Shown here: piece by piece, positions 28,207 to 37,447 of the stretch
Numbering within the stretch: position 1 is the first letter of the stretch
How the letters are laid out: each line of letters opens with the position of its first letter
Source of the DNA: Natronomonas gomsonensis
GTDB taxonomy: Archaea > Halobacteriota > Halobacteria > Halobacteriales > Haloarculaceae
Assembly: GCF_013391635.1 (NCBI RefSeq)
Contig: NZ_JACAWU010000002.1
Span: 682,001-746,000 of the forward strand
Reading direction: 5' to 3'
DNA: 64,000 nucleotides
Program-made: the position numbers and the translations under genes
The notes under the pieces: generated by a model
Databases searched by the model: none
Told to the model about the DNA's origin: nothing
What the model saw: only the letters and a program-made list of their open reading frames with translations

Positions 28207-29109
28207 ATGCGCCACGATTACCTGATAAGCGCGAAGCAGCTGTCGCGTGGCGATATCGAGGCGGTGTTGGACCGCGCCGCCGAAATCGCCGACGACCCCG
28301 GCGCGGTCGCCCACTCCCACGACAACGACCTCCTCGGGTTGTTGTTCTTCGAGCCGAGCACGCGGACGAAGATGTCCTTCGACACCGCGATGAAGCGGCT
28401 CGGCGGCGACACCGTCGACATGGGGAGCGTCGAGTCCTCGTCGGTCAAAAAGGGCGAGTCGCTGGCCGACACCGTTCGCGTCATCGAGGGGTACACCGAC
28501 GCCATCGTCCTCAGACACCCCTCCGAGGGCGCCGCGAAACTGGCCAGCGAGTTCGTCGACGTGCCCGTCATCAACGCGGGCGACGGCGCGGGCCAACACC
28601 CCACACAGACCCTGTTGGACCTCTACACCATCCGCGAGAACGCCGGCTTCGACGACCTCACCATCGGCATCATGGGCGACTTGAAGTACGGTCGGACGGT
28701 CCACTCGCTTGCCCACGCGCTGACGAACTTCGACGCCAGCCAGCACTTCATCAGCCCCGAGAGCCTGCGCCTGCCGCGTAGCGTTCGCTACGACCTCCAC
28801 GAGGCAGGCGCGCAGGTCCGCGAACACACGGACATCGAGAACGTCCTCGAAGCACTCGACGTGCTGTACGTCACCCGTATCCAGCGGGAGCGGTTCCCCG
28901 ACGAGAACGAGTACCGGCAGATAGCGGGCGAGTACCGCATCGATGCCGAACTGTTGGAGCAAGCCAAGGACGACCTGACGGTGATGCACCCGCTGCCGCG
29001 CGTCGACGAAATCGCACCCGAAATCGACGAAACGGAGTACGCGACGTACTTCGAACAGGCACACAACGGCGTCCCCGTCCGAATGGCACTGCTCGATTCA
29101 ATCCTATGA
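28207..29109 (+). CDS. pyrB: Aspartate carbamoyltransferase catalytic subunit
   Basis: A 300-residue enzyme making carbamoyl-aspartate, the committed step of pyrimidine synthesis. The carbamoyl-phosphate motif [12 protein letters not shown], the [14 protein letters not shown] stretch, and [12 protein letters not shown] with the Asp-binding region are present. Its stop overlaps the pyrI ATG (ATGA), so both subunits are translated together, as expected for an ATCase holoenzyme. Confidence 0.97.
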   Translation: MRHDYLISAKQLSRGDIEAVLDRAAEIADDPGAVAHSHDNDLLGLLFFEPSTRTKMSFDTAMKRLGGDTVDMGSVESSSVKKGESLADTVRVIEGYTDAIVLRHPSEGAAKLASEFVDVPVINAGDGAGQHPTQTLLDLYTIRENAGFDDLTIGIMGDLKYGRTVHSLAHALTNFDASQHFISPESLRLPRSVRYDLHEAGAQVREHTDIENVLEALDVLYVTRIQRERFPDENEYRQIAGEYRIDAELLEQAKDDLTVMHPLPRVDEIAPEIDETEYATYFEQAHNGVPVRMALLDSIL

Positions 29110-29567
29110 CCGACACAGAACTCCGCGTCTCGAAAATCGAAAACGGCACCGTCATCGACCACATCGCCGGCGGGCAGGCGCTCAACGTCCTCGCCATCCT
29201 TGGCATCGACGGCTCCTCCGGCGAGGAGGTCTCCGTCGGGATGAACGTCCCCTCCGACCGCCTCGGCCGCAAGGACATCGTGAAGGTCGAGGGGCGAGAA
29301 CTGAGTCAAAACGAGGTCGACGTGCTGTCGCTCATCGCGCCCGCTGCGACCATCAACATCGTCCGCGAGTTCGACGTGGTCGAGAAACACCGCGTCTCCC
29401 GCCCCGAGAGCGTCCTCGGCGTGCTGTCGTGTCCGAACGCCAACTGCATCACCACGGAAAACGAACCCGTCGAATCGCGCTTCGACGTCCTCGATGAAGG
29501 CGTCCGCTGTGCCTACTGCGACACCATCATCAGGGAGTCGCTGGCCGCACACATCAGCGTCGCGTAG
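29106..29567 (+). CDS. pyrI: Aspartate carbamoyltransferase regulatory subunit
   Basis: A 153-residue subunit. The N-terminal allosteric domain starts [17 protein letters not shown]. The C-terminal zinc domain has four Cys in two pairs, CPNANC and CAYC, which hold the regulatory-catalytic contact. It implies CTP feedback on the enzyme. Confidence 0.97.
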   Translation: MTDTELRVSKIENGTVIDHIAGGQALNVLAILGIDGSSGEEVSVGMNVPSDRLGRKDIVKVEGRELSQNEVDVLSLIAPAATINIVREFDVVEKHRVSRPESVLGVLSCPNANCITTENEPVESRFDVLDEGVRCAYCDTIIRESLAAHISVA

Positions 29568-29635
29568 GGCGCGACGGGCCGACCGCAGTCTGCCGGGGGA
29601 AAGACTATGCCGTTCGGGTTCGTCCGTGATACTGT

Positions 29636-29704
29636 ATGTCGAAGAAAGCCATCGCGCTGGTCCTCCTCGCTGCAGCAGTCCTGCTGTACGTGAAGAAACA
29701 GTAA
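29636..29704 (+). CDS. Candidate 22-residue membrane peptide
   Basis: A short frame encodes MSKKAIALVLLAAAVLLYVKKQ and a stop. It is a perfect single-helix design: two Lys, about 16 hydrophobic residues, two Lys. It lies 68 bases after pyrI. I see no clear TATA at leaderless distance. The composition makes chance less likely, but expression is unproven. Confidence 0.45.
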   Translation: MSKKAIALVLLAAAVLLYVKKQ

Positions 29705-29765
29705 GCGTACCGCCACCCAACTACTCTTCCGAACGACTTACCCACGCCGAGTGCCGACTACGTGT

Positions 29766-30632
29766 ATGTACGGCGTCGTCACGCGAAACGAAGAGGAGGC
29801 GCGCTGGCCGGAGTTCGACCGCGCGTTCTACGAGGTGAAAGACGTCTCGGGACGCTCTGCGGACCCCATCGCGGATGCGGTGAGTATGGTGTCGTGTTTC
29901 GGTGACAACGCTGCCGCCGAGGGCAACGAGGATATCGTCCCCGTCAACCCCGATGGCCAACGCGCAACCCGCGAGCGGACGTACTTCGATTGGGCCTACG
30001 TCTGTCCGACCCACGAGGGCTACCGAGACGGCCTACTGGAGATAATCGAGGACTGCGCCGAAGTCAACCCCGACGTTCGGCTCGACGACATCGGCTTCCC
30101 GCGGGCGGAGTACTGCTACTGTGACCGCTGTAACGCGGCCTTCGAGTCGTGGGTCGAGACGCGGCACGGAAACGGGGAGGGCCCGCCGCCCGAGGAGACG
30201 ACCGTCGAGGACCGCTACGAGTGGCGCGCAGCGGTCATCACCGAGTTCGTCGAAGCGGCCGCAGACCGGATTCCGGGAACCACCTACATGACGCTGTATC
30301 CGGACCCCTACGAGGGCCACCTCTACAAGCGCGCCGGCATCGACCTCGACGCAATCGAGGAGTACGTCGACGAGTTCGTCGTCCCGCTGTACGACACTCA
30401 CTACGGGACGACATACTGGCTCGAGACCATCGCCAGCGGGTTCGCCGACCGCCTCGAGACGCCACTCAGCATCGAACTCTACGCTGTCGACGTGGACATC
30501 GACGATTTGATTCACGCCGCGGAAGTCGCCGGCGAGTACGGCGAGTCGGTGCTGTTCGGCTACGACGCCTCGACGGCGCGGGCACTGTTGCGACGAATGG
30601 ACGCCGACGAGAGCGACGGCGTCGAGTGGTAG
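29766..30632 (+). CDS. Haloarchaeal protein of unknown function, TIM-barrel/glycosidase-like
   Basis: A 288-residue soluble protein. I do not recognise a named family. The stretch DDIGFPRAEYCYCDRCNAAF resembles the strand-plus-CxC/CxxC element found after the acidic residue in several uncharacterised glycoside-hydrolase-like barrels, and there are well-spaced strands (TTYMTLYPDPYEG, FVVPLYDTHYGTTYW, SIELYAVDVD). The ATG at 29766 is chosen over a GTG five codons earlier because a TTAC element lies about 29 bases upstream. Metal binding by the Cys group is plausible. Confidence 0.7.
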   Translation: MYGVVTRNEEEARWPEFDRAFYEVKDVSGRSADPIADAVSMVSCFGDNAAAEGNEDIVPVNPDGQRATRERTYFDWAYVCPTHEGYRDGLLEIIEDCAEVNPDVRLDDIGFPRAEYCYCDRCNAAFESWVETRHGNGEGPPPEETTVEDRYEWRAAVITEFVEAAADRIPGTTYMTLYPDPYEGHLYKRAGIDLDAIEEYVDEFVVPLYDTHYGTTYWLETIASGFADRLETPLSIELYAVDVDIDDLIHAAEVAGEYGESVLFGYDASTARALLRRMDADESDGVEW

Positions 30633-31199
30633 TCAGGCGACCGCGCGTGCGGCGTCGATGAGGTCCTCGCGGTCGCGGGTGTCCTCGGGGACCGACGGCG
30701 GGTCGAACCACCGCGCCGCGCTGATTTCGTCGTCGGGGTCGGCTATCGCCGTGTCCGTCGTCTCCGCCCGCGCACAGAACACCGGGAGGACGCCCCACGT
30801 CCGGTGACCCCCACAGGTAATCTCGACGCGGTTGAGCATCGCCAGGCCGTCGTAGACCGCATCGACGCCGGCTTCTTCCTGCAGTTCCCGCTCGGCTGTC
30901 TCGCGGAACGACTCAGCGCCGTCGACGCCACCGCCCGGGAGAACCCACAGATCGACGCCCTCGTGACGAACGAGGAGAACCTCCCCCGACGGACGGTACA
31001 CGAGCGTGTGGGCACCGTAGGGTGCGCCGCTGCGCTGAATGCGTTCGGCGAGCGTCCGGAACCGCCCGCGTGAGACGTGTTTGCGGTAGGTCCGTTCGAG
31101 GAGACCTTCGCCGTAGGCGTCGACGGTTCGATGGTAGGCCTGTGCGGCGCGCTGTTCGGCCTCGTCGGCGAGATACCAGAGGCCGTCGACAGTCGTCAC
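30633..31199 (-). CDS. NUDIX hydrolase
   Basis: A 188-residue protein. The Nudix box runs GGGVDGAESFRETAERELQE plus EAG, fitting G-x5-E-x7-R-E-x-x-E-E-x-G. About 55 helical residues precede the domain. Family members hydrolyse nucleoside diphosphate derivatives; the substrate is unknown. The start is a GTG, chosen because AGGAGGTGA lies seven bases before it. This is one of the few genes here with a clear Shine-Dalgarno site and therefore a real leader. Its stop abuts the preceding rightward gene. Confidence 0.85.
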   Translation of the reverse strand: MTTVDGLWYLADEAEQRAAQAYHRTVDAYGEGLLERTYRKHVSRGRFRTLAERIQRSGAPYGAHTLVYRPSGEVLLVRHEGVDLWVLPGGGVDGAESFRETAERELQEEAGVDAVYDGLAMLNRVEITCGGHRTWGVLPVFCARAETTDTAIADPDDEISAARWFDPPSVPEDTRDREDLIDAARAVA

Positions 31200-31206
31200 G
31201 GCCTCG

Positions 31207-31215
31207 TCACCTCCT
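31207..31215 (-). promoter_or_regulatory. Shine-Dalgarno site for the NUDIX gene
   Basis: Minus-strand AGGAGGTGA is seven bases upstream of the GTG and decides that start. Most nearby genes are leaderless. Confidence 0.7.
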
Positions 31216-31246
31216 CCGAAGCGGGGAGAGAGGGAGGGCGGCGTGT

Positions 31247-31281
31247 ACGAACGGCAGGGACGGTCATACACGGCCGTTCGT
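31247..31281. repeat. Perfect inverted repeat in the NUDIX leader region
   Basis: ACGAACGGC (31247-31255) and GCCGTTCGT (31273-31281) are exact complements around 17 bases. It lies upstream of the NUDIX Shine-Dalgarno site on the minus strand, so it may be a leader hairpin or an operator. Confidence 0.5.
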
Positions 31282-31351
31282 GCCACCGTCCCAAAAGCCG
31301 TTCGAACCGGGAAACGACGGGCTTTTTCCGCACGGGCGAGAATCCGCGGGT

Positions 31352-31549
31352 ATGGCATTCGAGAAGGGCGACAACGTCGTCTTCCACGACAAGCACAGCG
31401 AGTACGACGGCGAGACCGGTGAGGTGACGCAGGTCTCCGAGACGATGTTCGGCGACAACACCTACATCGTCCAGTTCGAGGAAGGACAGGAAGCGGGTAT
31501 CCCCGAGGATTCCTTGGAAGCCGCCGCTGACGAAGACGACGAGGAGTGA
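31352..31549 (+). CDS. Small SH3-like acidic protein (65 aa)
   Basis: MAFEKGDNVVFHDKHSEYDG and GEVTQVSETMFGDNTYIVQF suggest a short beta-barrel of the KOW/SH3 kind, followed by an acidic tail. No catalytic motif. A T-rich TATA-like element lies about 28 bases upstream. It is followed after four bases by the exosome-associated gene, so co-transcription is nearly certain and an RNA-related role is possible. Confidence 0.8.
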   Translation: MAFEKGDNVVFHDKHSEYDGETGEVTQVSETMFGDNTYIVQFEEGQEAGIPEDSLEAAADEDDEE

Positions 31550-31553
31550 GCCG

Positions 31554-31994
31554 ATGAGCGCCGTCCCGTTCCACTACGTCGACCTGCGCGCGTTCTGTTA
31601 TGCGACGGAGGACGAAAAGCGGGTCGAGGCGGCGCTGCGGACGTTTCTCCCCGAAGACGTCGATATCGAACGCGAAGAGACCGAGGGCCACCACGGCGAC
31701 CGTATCCTCGTGTTGTCGGTGCGACTCGAACGCGCCGACGAGGTGCGGCACGTCCTCTCGGCGTTGGCGCGGCTGGAGGACTTCCAGCGACTCATCGACG
31801 AACTCGACCAGCGCGTCGACGACAACTGCGCCTTCTTCATCCAACTCGACAAGCAGGCCGCCTACAAGGGCGACGTCGAACTCGGGACGGGGCTGATGCT
31901 CCGCGGCAAGGTCGAAGCCTACCCCGCCAAGAAGGAGAAGGCGGTCGAGACGGCCGAGGAGGCGCTTCAGGAGTTGGCCGAGGCCAGCGACTGA
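31554..31994 (+). CDS. Predicted exosome-associated RNA-binding protein (COG1325)
   Basis: A 146-residue archaeal protein of the COG1325 group: VPFHYVDLRAFCYATEDE at the start and CAFFIQLDKQAAYKGDVEL in the middle are typical. Comparative work assigns the family to RNA binding linked with the exosome; I am not aware of a defined enzymatic role. It forms an operon with the small SH3-like gene. Its stop codon directly abuts the stop of the convergent Bat-type gene. Confidence 0.85.
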   Translation: MSAVPFHYVDLRAFCYATEDEKRVEAALRTFLPEDVDIEREETEGHHGDRILVLSVRLERADEVRHVLSALARLEDFQRLIDELDQRVDDNCAFFIQLDKQAAYKGDVELGTGLMLRGKVEAYPAKKEKAVETAEEALQELAEASD

Positions 31995-32657
31995 CTACGC
32001 GTTGCGGTCCATCAGGGCCCCCATCGCGGCCCGCTCGGCTTTTCTGAGGTGTTCGGAGGCGGTGCCCGGCGCACAGCCGAGCCGTTCGCCGACCTCCTCG
32101 ACGGTTCCCGCCCGCGGAACGTCGTAGTAGCCCACGTCGAACGCCGCGACGACGGCCTCGTACTGCCGGTCGGTGAGGTCGACGCCCGAAGTCAGTTCGG
32201 GCGTGTCGTACTCCCCGACGCGTTCGATATCGACGCTGGCGGCCGCCGGGACGTCTTCCAGAGCCGTCTGCAGCGCCTCGGGTTCGCCGACCGCGGTCAG
32301 TCGGGCCGTGCCGTCGCTGTGGAACTCCACCGGCGGAATCACGAGCAGCCCCGGCCGCTGGAAGGCGTCCTCCAGTCGCATGTCGAATTCGCTGGACTGC
32401 TCTCTGATGTAGGCGTAACAGGACTCCTCGTCGAGTGGTGTGATTCGATACTCCACGATGCGGTCTGTCGCCTCCAGCGCGTCGGCGTAGGCTTCGCGGT
32501 CGCCCTCGACGTAAAACAGCATCGTCGCACGGCCGTCATCGGTGCGGTGGCTGTGGAGCAGTTGGTCGTTGACGAGCGCCTCGTCTCGCGTGAGTCGACG
32601 GTGGACCGGGTGCATCGCCCGTTCTTCGAACCGCAGGGTACAGCGGAGGGACTTCAT
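31995..32657 (-). CDS. Bat-type HTH-10 transcription regulator
   Basis: A 220-residue protein of the bacterio-opsin-activator-like class. Residues about 1-150 form the N-terminal sensor-like region found in haloarchaeal Bat paralogues, and the C-terminus LTDRQYEAVVAAFDVGYYDV ... GTVEEVGERLGCAPGTASEHLRKAE is the HTH-10 domain. There is no PAS or GAF domain. It is divergent from nuoCD with an 87-base gap; a minus-strand TTTTAAG lies about 33 bases before its ATG. Control of nuoCD is a reasonable guess. Confidence 0.9.
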   Translation of the reverse strand: MKSLRCTLRFEERAMHPVHRRLTRDEALVNDQLLHSHRTDDGRATMLFYVEGDREAYADALEATDRIVEYRITPLDEESCYAYIREQSSEFDMRLEDAFQRPGLLVIPPVEFHSDGTARLTAVGEPEALQTALEDVPAAASVDIERVGEYDTPELTSGVDLTDRQYEAVVAAFDVGYYDVPRAGTVEEVGERLGCAPGTASEHLRKAERAAMGALMDRNA

Positions 32658-32744
32658 CGTTGCGGGACGTTCGCCCGCGCTCAACTTAAAAGACCGAACT
32701 CGTGAGGCTGTATTCACGCCCCGATGCCGCCGGTATCCTCGCGT

Positions 32745-34382
32745 ATGTCGACCGACGCCGTCGCCCAACAGCGCTCGAAGATACCCGTCCCCGAGGCGCT
32801 TTCGGAGTTCGCAATCGGCTACGAAACCCACGAGAACGCCCCAGCAGTCGTCGTCCGCGCCGACGAGGTCGCGGACGCTCTCGAAGCGGCCCGCTCGCTC
32901 GGCTACGACCACTGCGCCTGCGTCACCGCCCAGGCCTACGAGGACCGCTACGAGACGGTGTATCACCTCCGTAAGTACGACGACCCGACCGAGGAACTCG
33001 GCGTCGTCGTCCCGACGACCAGCGACGAGTCGGTCAGTGAGTCCGGTGCGTCGGTGTATCCCACCGCCGAGTGGCACGAGCGGGAAGCCTACGACCTCGT
33101 CGGTATCGAGTACGAGGGCCACCCCGACCTGCGCCGCATCCTGCTGCCGGAGACCTGGCAGGGCCACCCGATGGCGCCCGACTACGACCCCGAAGCGTCG
33201 CAGGTAGTTCCCTACCGCGAACACGCCAACCCTCTGCAGGAAGACGAGCGGCGGGGCGATACGATGCTTATCAACATCGGACCGCATCACCCGGCAACCC
33301 ACGGCGTCTTACATCTCGCAGTCACACTGGACGGCGAGACGGTCGCCGACGTGGAACCCGACATCGGCTACATCCACCGCTGTGAGGAGCAGATGTGCCA
33401 GCAGGGCACCTACCGCCACCAGATTATGCCGTATCCCGACCGCTGGGACTGGGGCGGTGGCGGCATCCTCAACGAGTGGGCTTACGCCCGCACGGCCGAG
33501 GACCTCGCCGACATCGAGGTTCCCGAGTACGCACAACTCATCCGGACGATGGCCGCCGAATTGAGCCGCATCCTCTCGCATATGCTCGCCGTCGGCGCCT
33601 ACGCACTCGACGTGGTCGGCGATTTCAACGCCACCTGGCAGTACGCCTTCCGGGACCGCGAACTCGTCCAGGAGATTCTCGAGGATTTGACCGGCCAGCG
33701 GCTCATGTTCAACTACTTCCGGTTGGGCGGGGTGTCGTGGGACATCCCGGGTGACCGGGAGGCGTTCTTCGAGAAGGTTCGGTCGTTCACACAGGGCCTG
33801 CCGGCGAAGATGCGGGAGTATCACGACCTGCTGTCCTCCAACGAGATACTCCAACTCCGGACGGTCGGCGTCGGCGAACTGCCGCCGGAGATGGCGAAGG
33901 CCTACGGCTGTACCGGCCCCGTCGCCCGTGGGTCGGGAGTCGATTACGACCTGCGCCGGGACGACCCCTACGGCTACTACGAGGAGTTGGATTGGGACGT
34001 GGTGACCGAAGACGGCTGTGACAACCTCAGCCGACTGCTAGTCCGTCTCGGAGAGGTCGAGCAGTCCGCGAAAATCATCGAGCAGTGTGTCGAACTGCTC
34101 GAATCGTGGCCCGAAGACGAGCGGACGATTCAGGCCAACGTCCCGCGGACGCTCAAGCCCGACCCCGACACCGAAATCTACCGCGCCGTCGAGGCCGCGA
34201 AGGGCGAACTCGGCATCTACATCCGTTCGGACGGCACCGACAAGCCCGCCCGGTTCAAGATTCGCGGACCGTCCTTTTCCCACGTCTCGGCGCTGCCGGC
34301 GATGACCGAAGGCGAGTACGTTCCGGACCTCATCGCGACGCTCGGCAGCCTCGACACTATCATGGGCGAAGTCGACCGTTGA
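32745..34382 (+). CDS. nuoCD: NADH dehydrogenase-like complex I subunit CD fusion
   Basis: A 545-residue fusion of the 30-kDa (NuoC, about 1-170; [20 protein letters not shown]) and 49-kDa (NuoD, about 180-545) subunits. NuoD landmarks are [13 protein letters not shown], the quinone-site His region, [14 protein letters not shown], and the ending [16 protein letters not shown]. No other nuo gene is nearby, although haloarchaeal nuo genes normally lie together as A-B-CD-H-I-J-K-L-M-N. Two DNA-binding regulators flank it. The ATG at 32745 is favoured; one seven codons upstream is possible. Confidence 0.92.
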   Translation: MSTDAVAQQRSKIPVPEALSEFAIGYETHENAPAVVVRADEVADALEAARSLGYDHCACVTAQAYEDRYETVYHLRKYDDPTEELGVVVPTTSDESVSESGASVYPTAEWHEREAYDLVGIEYEGHPDLRRILLPETWQGHPMAPDYDPEASQVVPYREHANPLQEDERRGDTMLINIGPHHPATHGVLHLAVTLDGETVADVEPDIGYIHRCEEQMCQQGTYRHQIMPYPDRWDWGGGGILNEWAYARTAEDLADIEVPEYAQLIRTMAAELSRILSHMLAVGAYALDVVGDFNATWQYAFRDRELVQEILEDLTGQRLMFNYFRLGGVSWDIPGDREAFFEKVRSFTQGLPAKMREYHDLLSSNEILQLRTVGVGELPPEMAKAYGCTGPVARGSGVDYDLRRDDPYGYYEELDWDVVTEDGCDNLSRLLVRLGEVEQSAKIIEQCVELLESWPEDERTIQANVPRTLKPDPDTEIYRAVEAAKGELGIYIRSDGTDKPARFKIRGPSFSHVSALPAMTEGEYVPDLIATLGSLDTIMGEVDR

Positions 34383-34424
34383 CCACCCAAAGATTCCTTA
34401 TCCCTCCGTGACTGCGGACAGTCG

Positions 34425-35303
34425 ATGACGGACGGCGAGACGTCGGAAACGACCGCCGAGGAGGCCTTCGCGCTCGTCGGCAACGAACTCCGGGCGGGCA
34501 TCCTCCGTGTCCTCGGGGAGACACCACACGAGGGCGTGTCGTTCTCGGAACTCCGCGAGCGCGTCGACAGCGACGTCGATAGCGGCCAGTTCAACTACCA
34601 CCTCCAGAAACTGGTCGGCCCGTTCGTCGAGAAGACCGACGACGGGTACGTGCTCCGCCCGCCGGGCCTGGCGCTGTATCGCGCAATCAAAGCCGGGGCG
34701 TTCAGCCGAAGTCTCACGGTCGAGGGGTTCGACGCCGAGTTCGACTGTTACTTCTGTGAGTCGCCGGTCGAGGCCGCCTACGACGACGGCCTGTTCACGA
34801 TGACCTGTTCGGGGTGCGGACACCTCTACGCGCGGACGACGCTCCCGCCGAGTGCCGTCGAGGGCGACCGGAGCGAACTGTTGACGCGAGTCGACCAGTA
34901 CAACCGCCACGGGATGGGGCTGTCGGCCGACGGCGTCTGTCCGGTCTGTGCGAACCCGATGGCACTGGAGTTCCTCGACAGCGATACGGTCGCGTGGGCC
35001 GACGGGACCGAACGCCTCGACGTGTTCTGCCATCGCTCCTGTGACCACTGCGGTCGAGAGCAGTACATGACAGTCGGGTTGGCGTTGCTGCATCATCCCG
35101 CCGTTGTCTCCTTCTTCCACGACCACGCTGTCGACGTGACCGCGATTCCCCACTGGGAGTTGGAGTTCGTGATGACGGACAACTATCTGACCGTTCGCTC
35201 GAGGGACCCCTGGGAGTTCGAACTCGCGGTTCACTGCGAGGGCGAGACGCTGACGCTTGTGGTCGACGACGAGTTGAACGTCATCGACGAGGAACGGTCC
35301 TGA
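34425..35303 (+). CDS. ArsR-like wHTH regulator with zinc-ribbon domain
   Basis: A 292-residue protein. Residues about 10-95 are a winged helix (FALVGNELRAGILRVLGETP, SFSELRERVDSDVDSGQFNYHL). The middle has several Cys pairs: CYFC and CSGC near 105-130, CPVC near 170, and CHRSCDHC near 205, which can form two zinc ribbons. The last part is beta-rich. The arrangement is common in haloarchaeal regulators with a DUF7351-type C-terminus. It begins 42 bases after nuoCD with a TATA-like TTAT of its own. Signal and targets unknown. Confidence 0.85.
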   Translation: MTDGETSETTAEEAFALVGNELRAGILRVLGETPHEGVSFSELRERVDSDVDSGQFNYHLQKLVGPFVEKTDDGYVLRPPGLALYRAIKAGAFSRSLTVEGFDAEFDCYFCESPVEAAYDDGLFTMTCSGCGHLYARTTLPPSAVEGDRSELLTRVDQYNRHGMGLSADGVCPVCANPMALEFLDSDTVAWADGTERLDVFCHRSCDHCGREQYMTVGLALLHHPAVVSFFHDHAVDVTAIPHWELEFVMTDNYLTVRSRDPWEFELAVHCEGETLTLVVDDELNVIDEERS

Positions 35304-35304
35304 A

Positions 35305-36002
35305 TCAGAACAACTCCAGCGTTCGCTTGACGCTTCGGTGCGTCTCCCGTTCGGCGACCATCCGTCCCCGCATCGCGGTATCGAGAAGCGGCGTCGAGGT
35401 GGACTCGCCGCCATCGAAGAGATGCGTCGTCTCCACCTCGCTGGCGACCGAGCCGAGCAGCTGGAACATCGGGGCATACCGCAGCCGCCGAAGCCGATTG
35501 CCACTCACCGACAACTCGCCGGTCACGACGGCCGACGACGAGGGGCGGCCGTCGACGATGTCACGCCACACCTCGTAGGGGCCGCGCATGACGAAGCCCG
35601 TCTCGCGGGCCTCGGGACCGTCGAGGACCTGGAACTCGGTACAGCGGCCGTCCTCCAACCCGACGTAGGCGTACACCGTCCCGTCGACGACGTAGGACTC
35701 CAGTTGGTCGAGTTTGTCAGCTAAATCCTCGCGGATGCCGGACTGAATAGGCGCGAACGTCTCCGGGGCGTCGGCGACGGTCACGTCCGAAACCGTCTCG
35801 TAGACGTGGTCGGGGAGGCCATCGAGCGTTGCCTCGGGCAACTCACCGAGCGTCGTCTCGTCGATGGGAAGGTCGGTGATGACGTACAGCACGTCGCCGT
35901 CGAAGCCCTCGCCCATCCCTCGCCGAGTTCCGCGAAGGCATCGCTGTCGTTGAGGTGGCGTCTATACTCTTCTAACCACTGTTCTGTCGGAAACGGTGGC
36001 AT
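35305..36002 (-). pseudogene. SCP2-like gene split by a one-base frameshift
   Basis: Two frames together make one protein. The first, from the ATG at 36002, reads MPPFPTEQWLEEYRRHLNDS and on to ELGEGW; the second continues GEGFDGDVLYVITDLP and runs to the stop. One extra C in the CCC run at 35912-35914 (G on the coding strand) would join them as GEGW-GEGFDGD with no lost residue; total length is 698 bases, one short of a multiple of three. A minus-strand TATA (36031-36038) supports the upstream start. It is either a sequencing error or a recent real break. The fold resembles sterol-carrier-2-like haloarchaeal proteins. Confidence 0.7.
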
Positions 36003-36030
36003 TGGTCTTGCCGCGAACGACGACCGACCG

Positions 36031-36038
36031 TATAAAAA
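36031..36038 (-). promoter_or_regulatory. TATA box of the SCP2-like gene
   Basis: Minus-strand TTTTTATA is about 30 bases before the ATG at 36002, and too far from the internal ATG at 35916. It shows where the intact gene starts. Confidence 0.6.
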
Positions 36039-36065
36039 GGCTGCTGCCGCGTTTACGCGGGTTCC

Positions 36066-37361
36066 CTACTCGCCGCGAATCTCGCTCATGTGGTCGATGC
36101 GCTGCTGGAGGAGTTCGGCCTTGCCGATGTCGTGGCGGACGCGAAGCCCCTCCTCGCCGGCCTTCGCCAGCGCCTCCTCGGCGATGGCTTCCGCGCCGGT
36201 GATGGTTTCGGCCAGTCCGACGACGGCAAAGGAACGGGAGGTCGTCGTGTAGACGCCGTCGTCGCGAGCGTCGACGCTGGCGTAGAACAGCAGCGCCTCG
36301 CCGGCGCTGTCTGGGTCGATGTTCACTTTCGCGCCGGCCTCGGGGTCGGTCGGGTATCCTTCGGGGACGGCGTACTTACAGACGGTCGCCTGATTCGAGA
36401 AGGTGAGTTCGGGCAGTTCCTCACCCTCCCGTGCGGCGACGAGCAACTCGACGAAATCCGTCTCCAGCACCGGCAGCGTGTTCATCGCCTCGGGGTCGCC
36501 GAAGCGGGCGTTGAACTCGACGACCTTCGGACCCTCTGCCGTGAGCATGAACTGGCCGTAGAGGATGCCCTTGTAGTCGGGCATCGCCTCGACCACCGCG
36601 TCGATGATTTCGACGGCGTCGGTGTAATCGCCCTCCGTCATGAACGGCAACTCGAAGGTGGCGTCGGAGTACGACCCCATGCCGCCGGTGTTCGGCCCCT
36701 CGTCGCCCTCGTAGGCGCGTTTGTGGTCTTGGACGGCCGGGGAGACGCGATACTGGCCGTCGGCGACGAACGCCTGCACGGTGAACTCCTCGCCGACGAG
36801 CCGTTCCTCCAGGATGTAGGCGTCGTAGTCGCTTTCGAGGACGTACTCGACGCCCTCCTCTTTGGTAATCTGGTCGCCAGTGACGCGGACGCCCTTGCCG
36901 CCGGTGAGGCCGCGCGGCTTGATGGCGAGGTCGCCGTCGTACTCGCGGATGTAGTCGGCGGCGGCCTCGCCGTCCTCGAAGACCTCGAAGTCGGGACAAC
37001 CGGGGATAGCGTGGTCCTGCATGAACTCCCGCTGGAAGGCCTTGTCCGTCTCGATGCGCGCCTCGGCCTCTCGGGGGCCGAAGGCGTAGACGCCGGCGTC
37101 GTCGAGAGCGTCGGCCACACCCGCGTTCAACGCGGACTCGGGGCCGATTGCGGCCAGCGTCGCGCCGACGGATTCGGCGAACTCGACGATGGCATCGGGG
37201 TCAGTCTCGTCGACTTCCTCGAACCCCTCTGCGAGGTCGGTGATGCCGGGGTTGCGGTTCGACGCACAGGCGTACAGTTCGGCGTCGTCAGCCTCGGCGA
37301 CGGCCCGGGCGATGGCGTGTTCGCGTCCGCCGCCACCCACGAGGAGTACGGTCTCTGTCAT
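36066..37361 (-). CDS. purD: Phosphoribosylamine-glycine ligase (GAR synthetase)
   Basis: A 431-residue ATP-grasp enzyme adding glycine to phosphoribosylamine with ATP. The N-terminal fold starts TETVLLVGGGGREHAIA, the ATP-grasp region has IKPRGLTGGKGVRVTG, and the metal site is PKVVEFNARFGDPE followed by MNTLPVLETDF. The length is normal. The start is fixed by the glycine-rich loop. It lies downstream of a lipoprotein gene on the same strand with tandem hairpins between them, so it is likely transcribed on its own. Confidence 0.96.
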   Translation of the reverse strand: MTETVLLVGGGGREHAIARAVAEADDAELYACASNRNPGITDLAEGFEEVDETDPDAIVEFAESVGATLAAIGPESALNAGVADALDDAGVYAFGPREAEARIETDKAFQREFMQDHAIPGCPDFEVFEDGEAAADYIREYDGDLAIKPRGLTGGKGVRVTGDQITKEEGVEYVLESDYDAYILEERLVGEEFTVQAFVADGQYRVSPAVQDHKRAYEGDEGPNTGGMGSYSDATFELPFMTEGDYTDAVEIIDAVVEAMPDYKGILYGQFMLTAEGPKVVEFNARFGDPEAMNTLPVLETDFVELLVAAREGEELPELTFSNQATVCKYAVPEGYPTDPEAGAKVNIDPDSAGEALLFYASVDARDDGVYTTTSRSFAVVGLAETITGAEAIAEEALAKAGEEGLRVRHDIGKAELLQQRIDHMSEIRGE

Positions 37362-37447
37362 ACGCGAAACCGGTGGGCAAAGAAGTGTAAACGTTGCTGT
37401 TGGGCGCCGACGAAGTGTGCAGGAACGTGAGTATCCGGCGGCCGCGC

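Noticed and set aside
36090..37430. A 446-residue open frame antisense to purD
   Set aside because: The same shadow pattern; no start signals and no recognisable domain.
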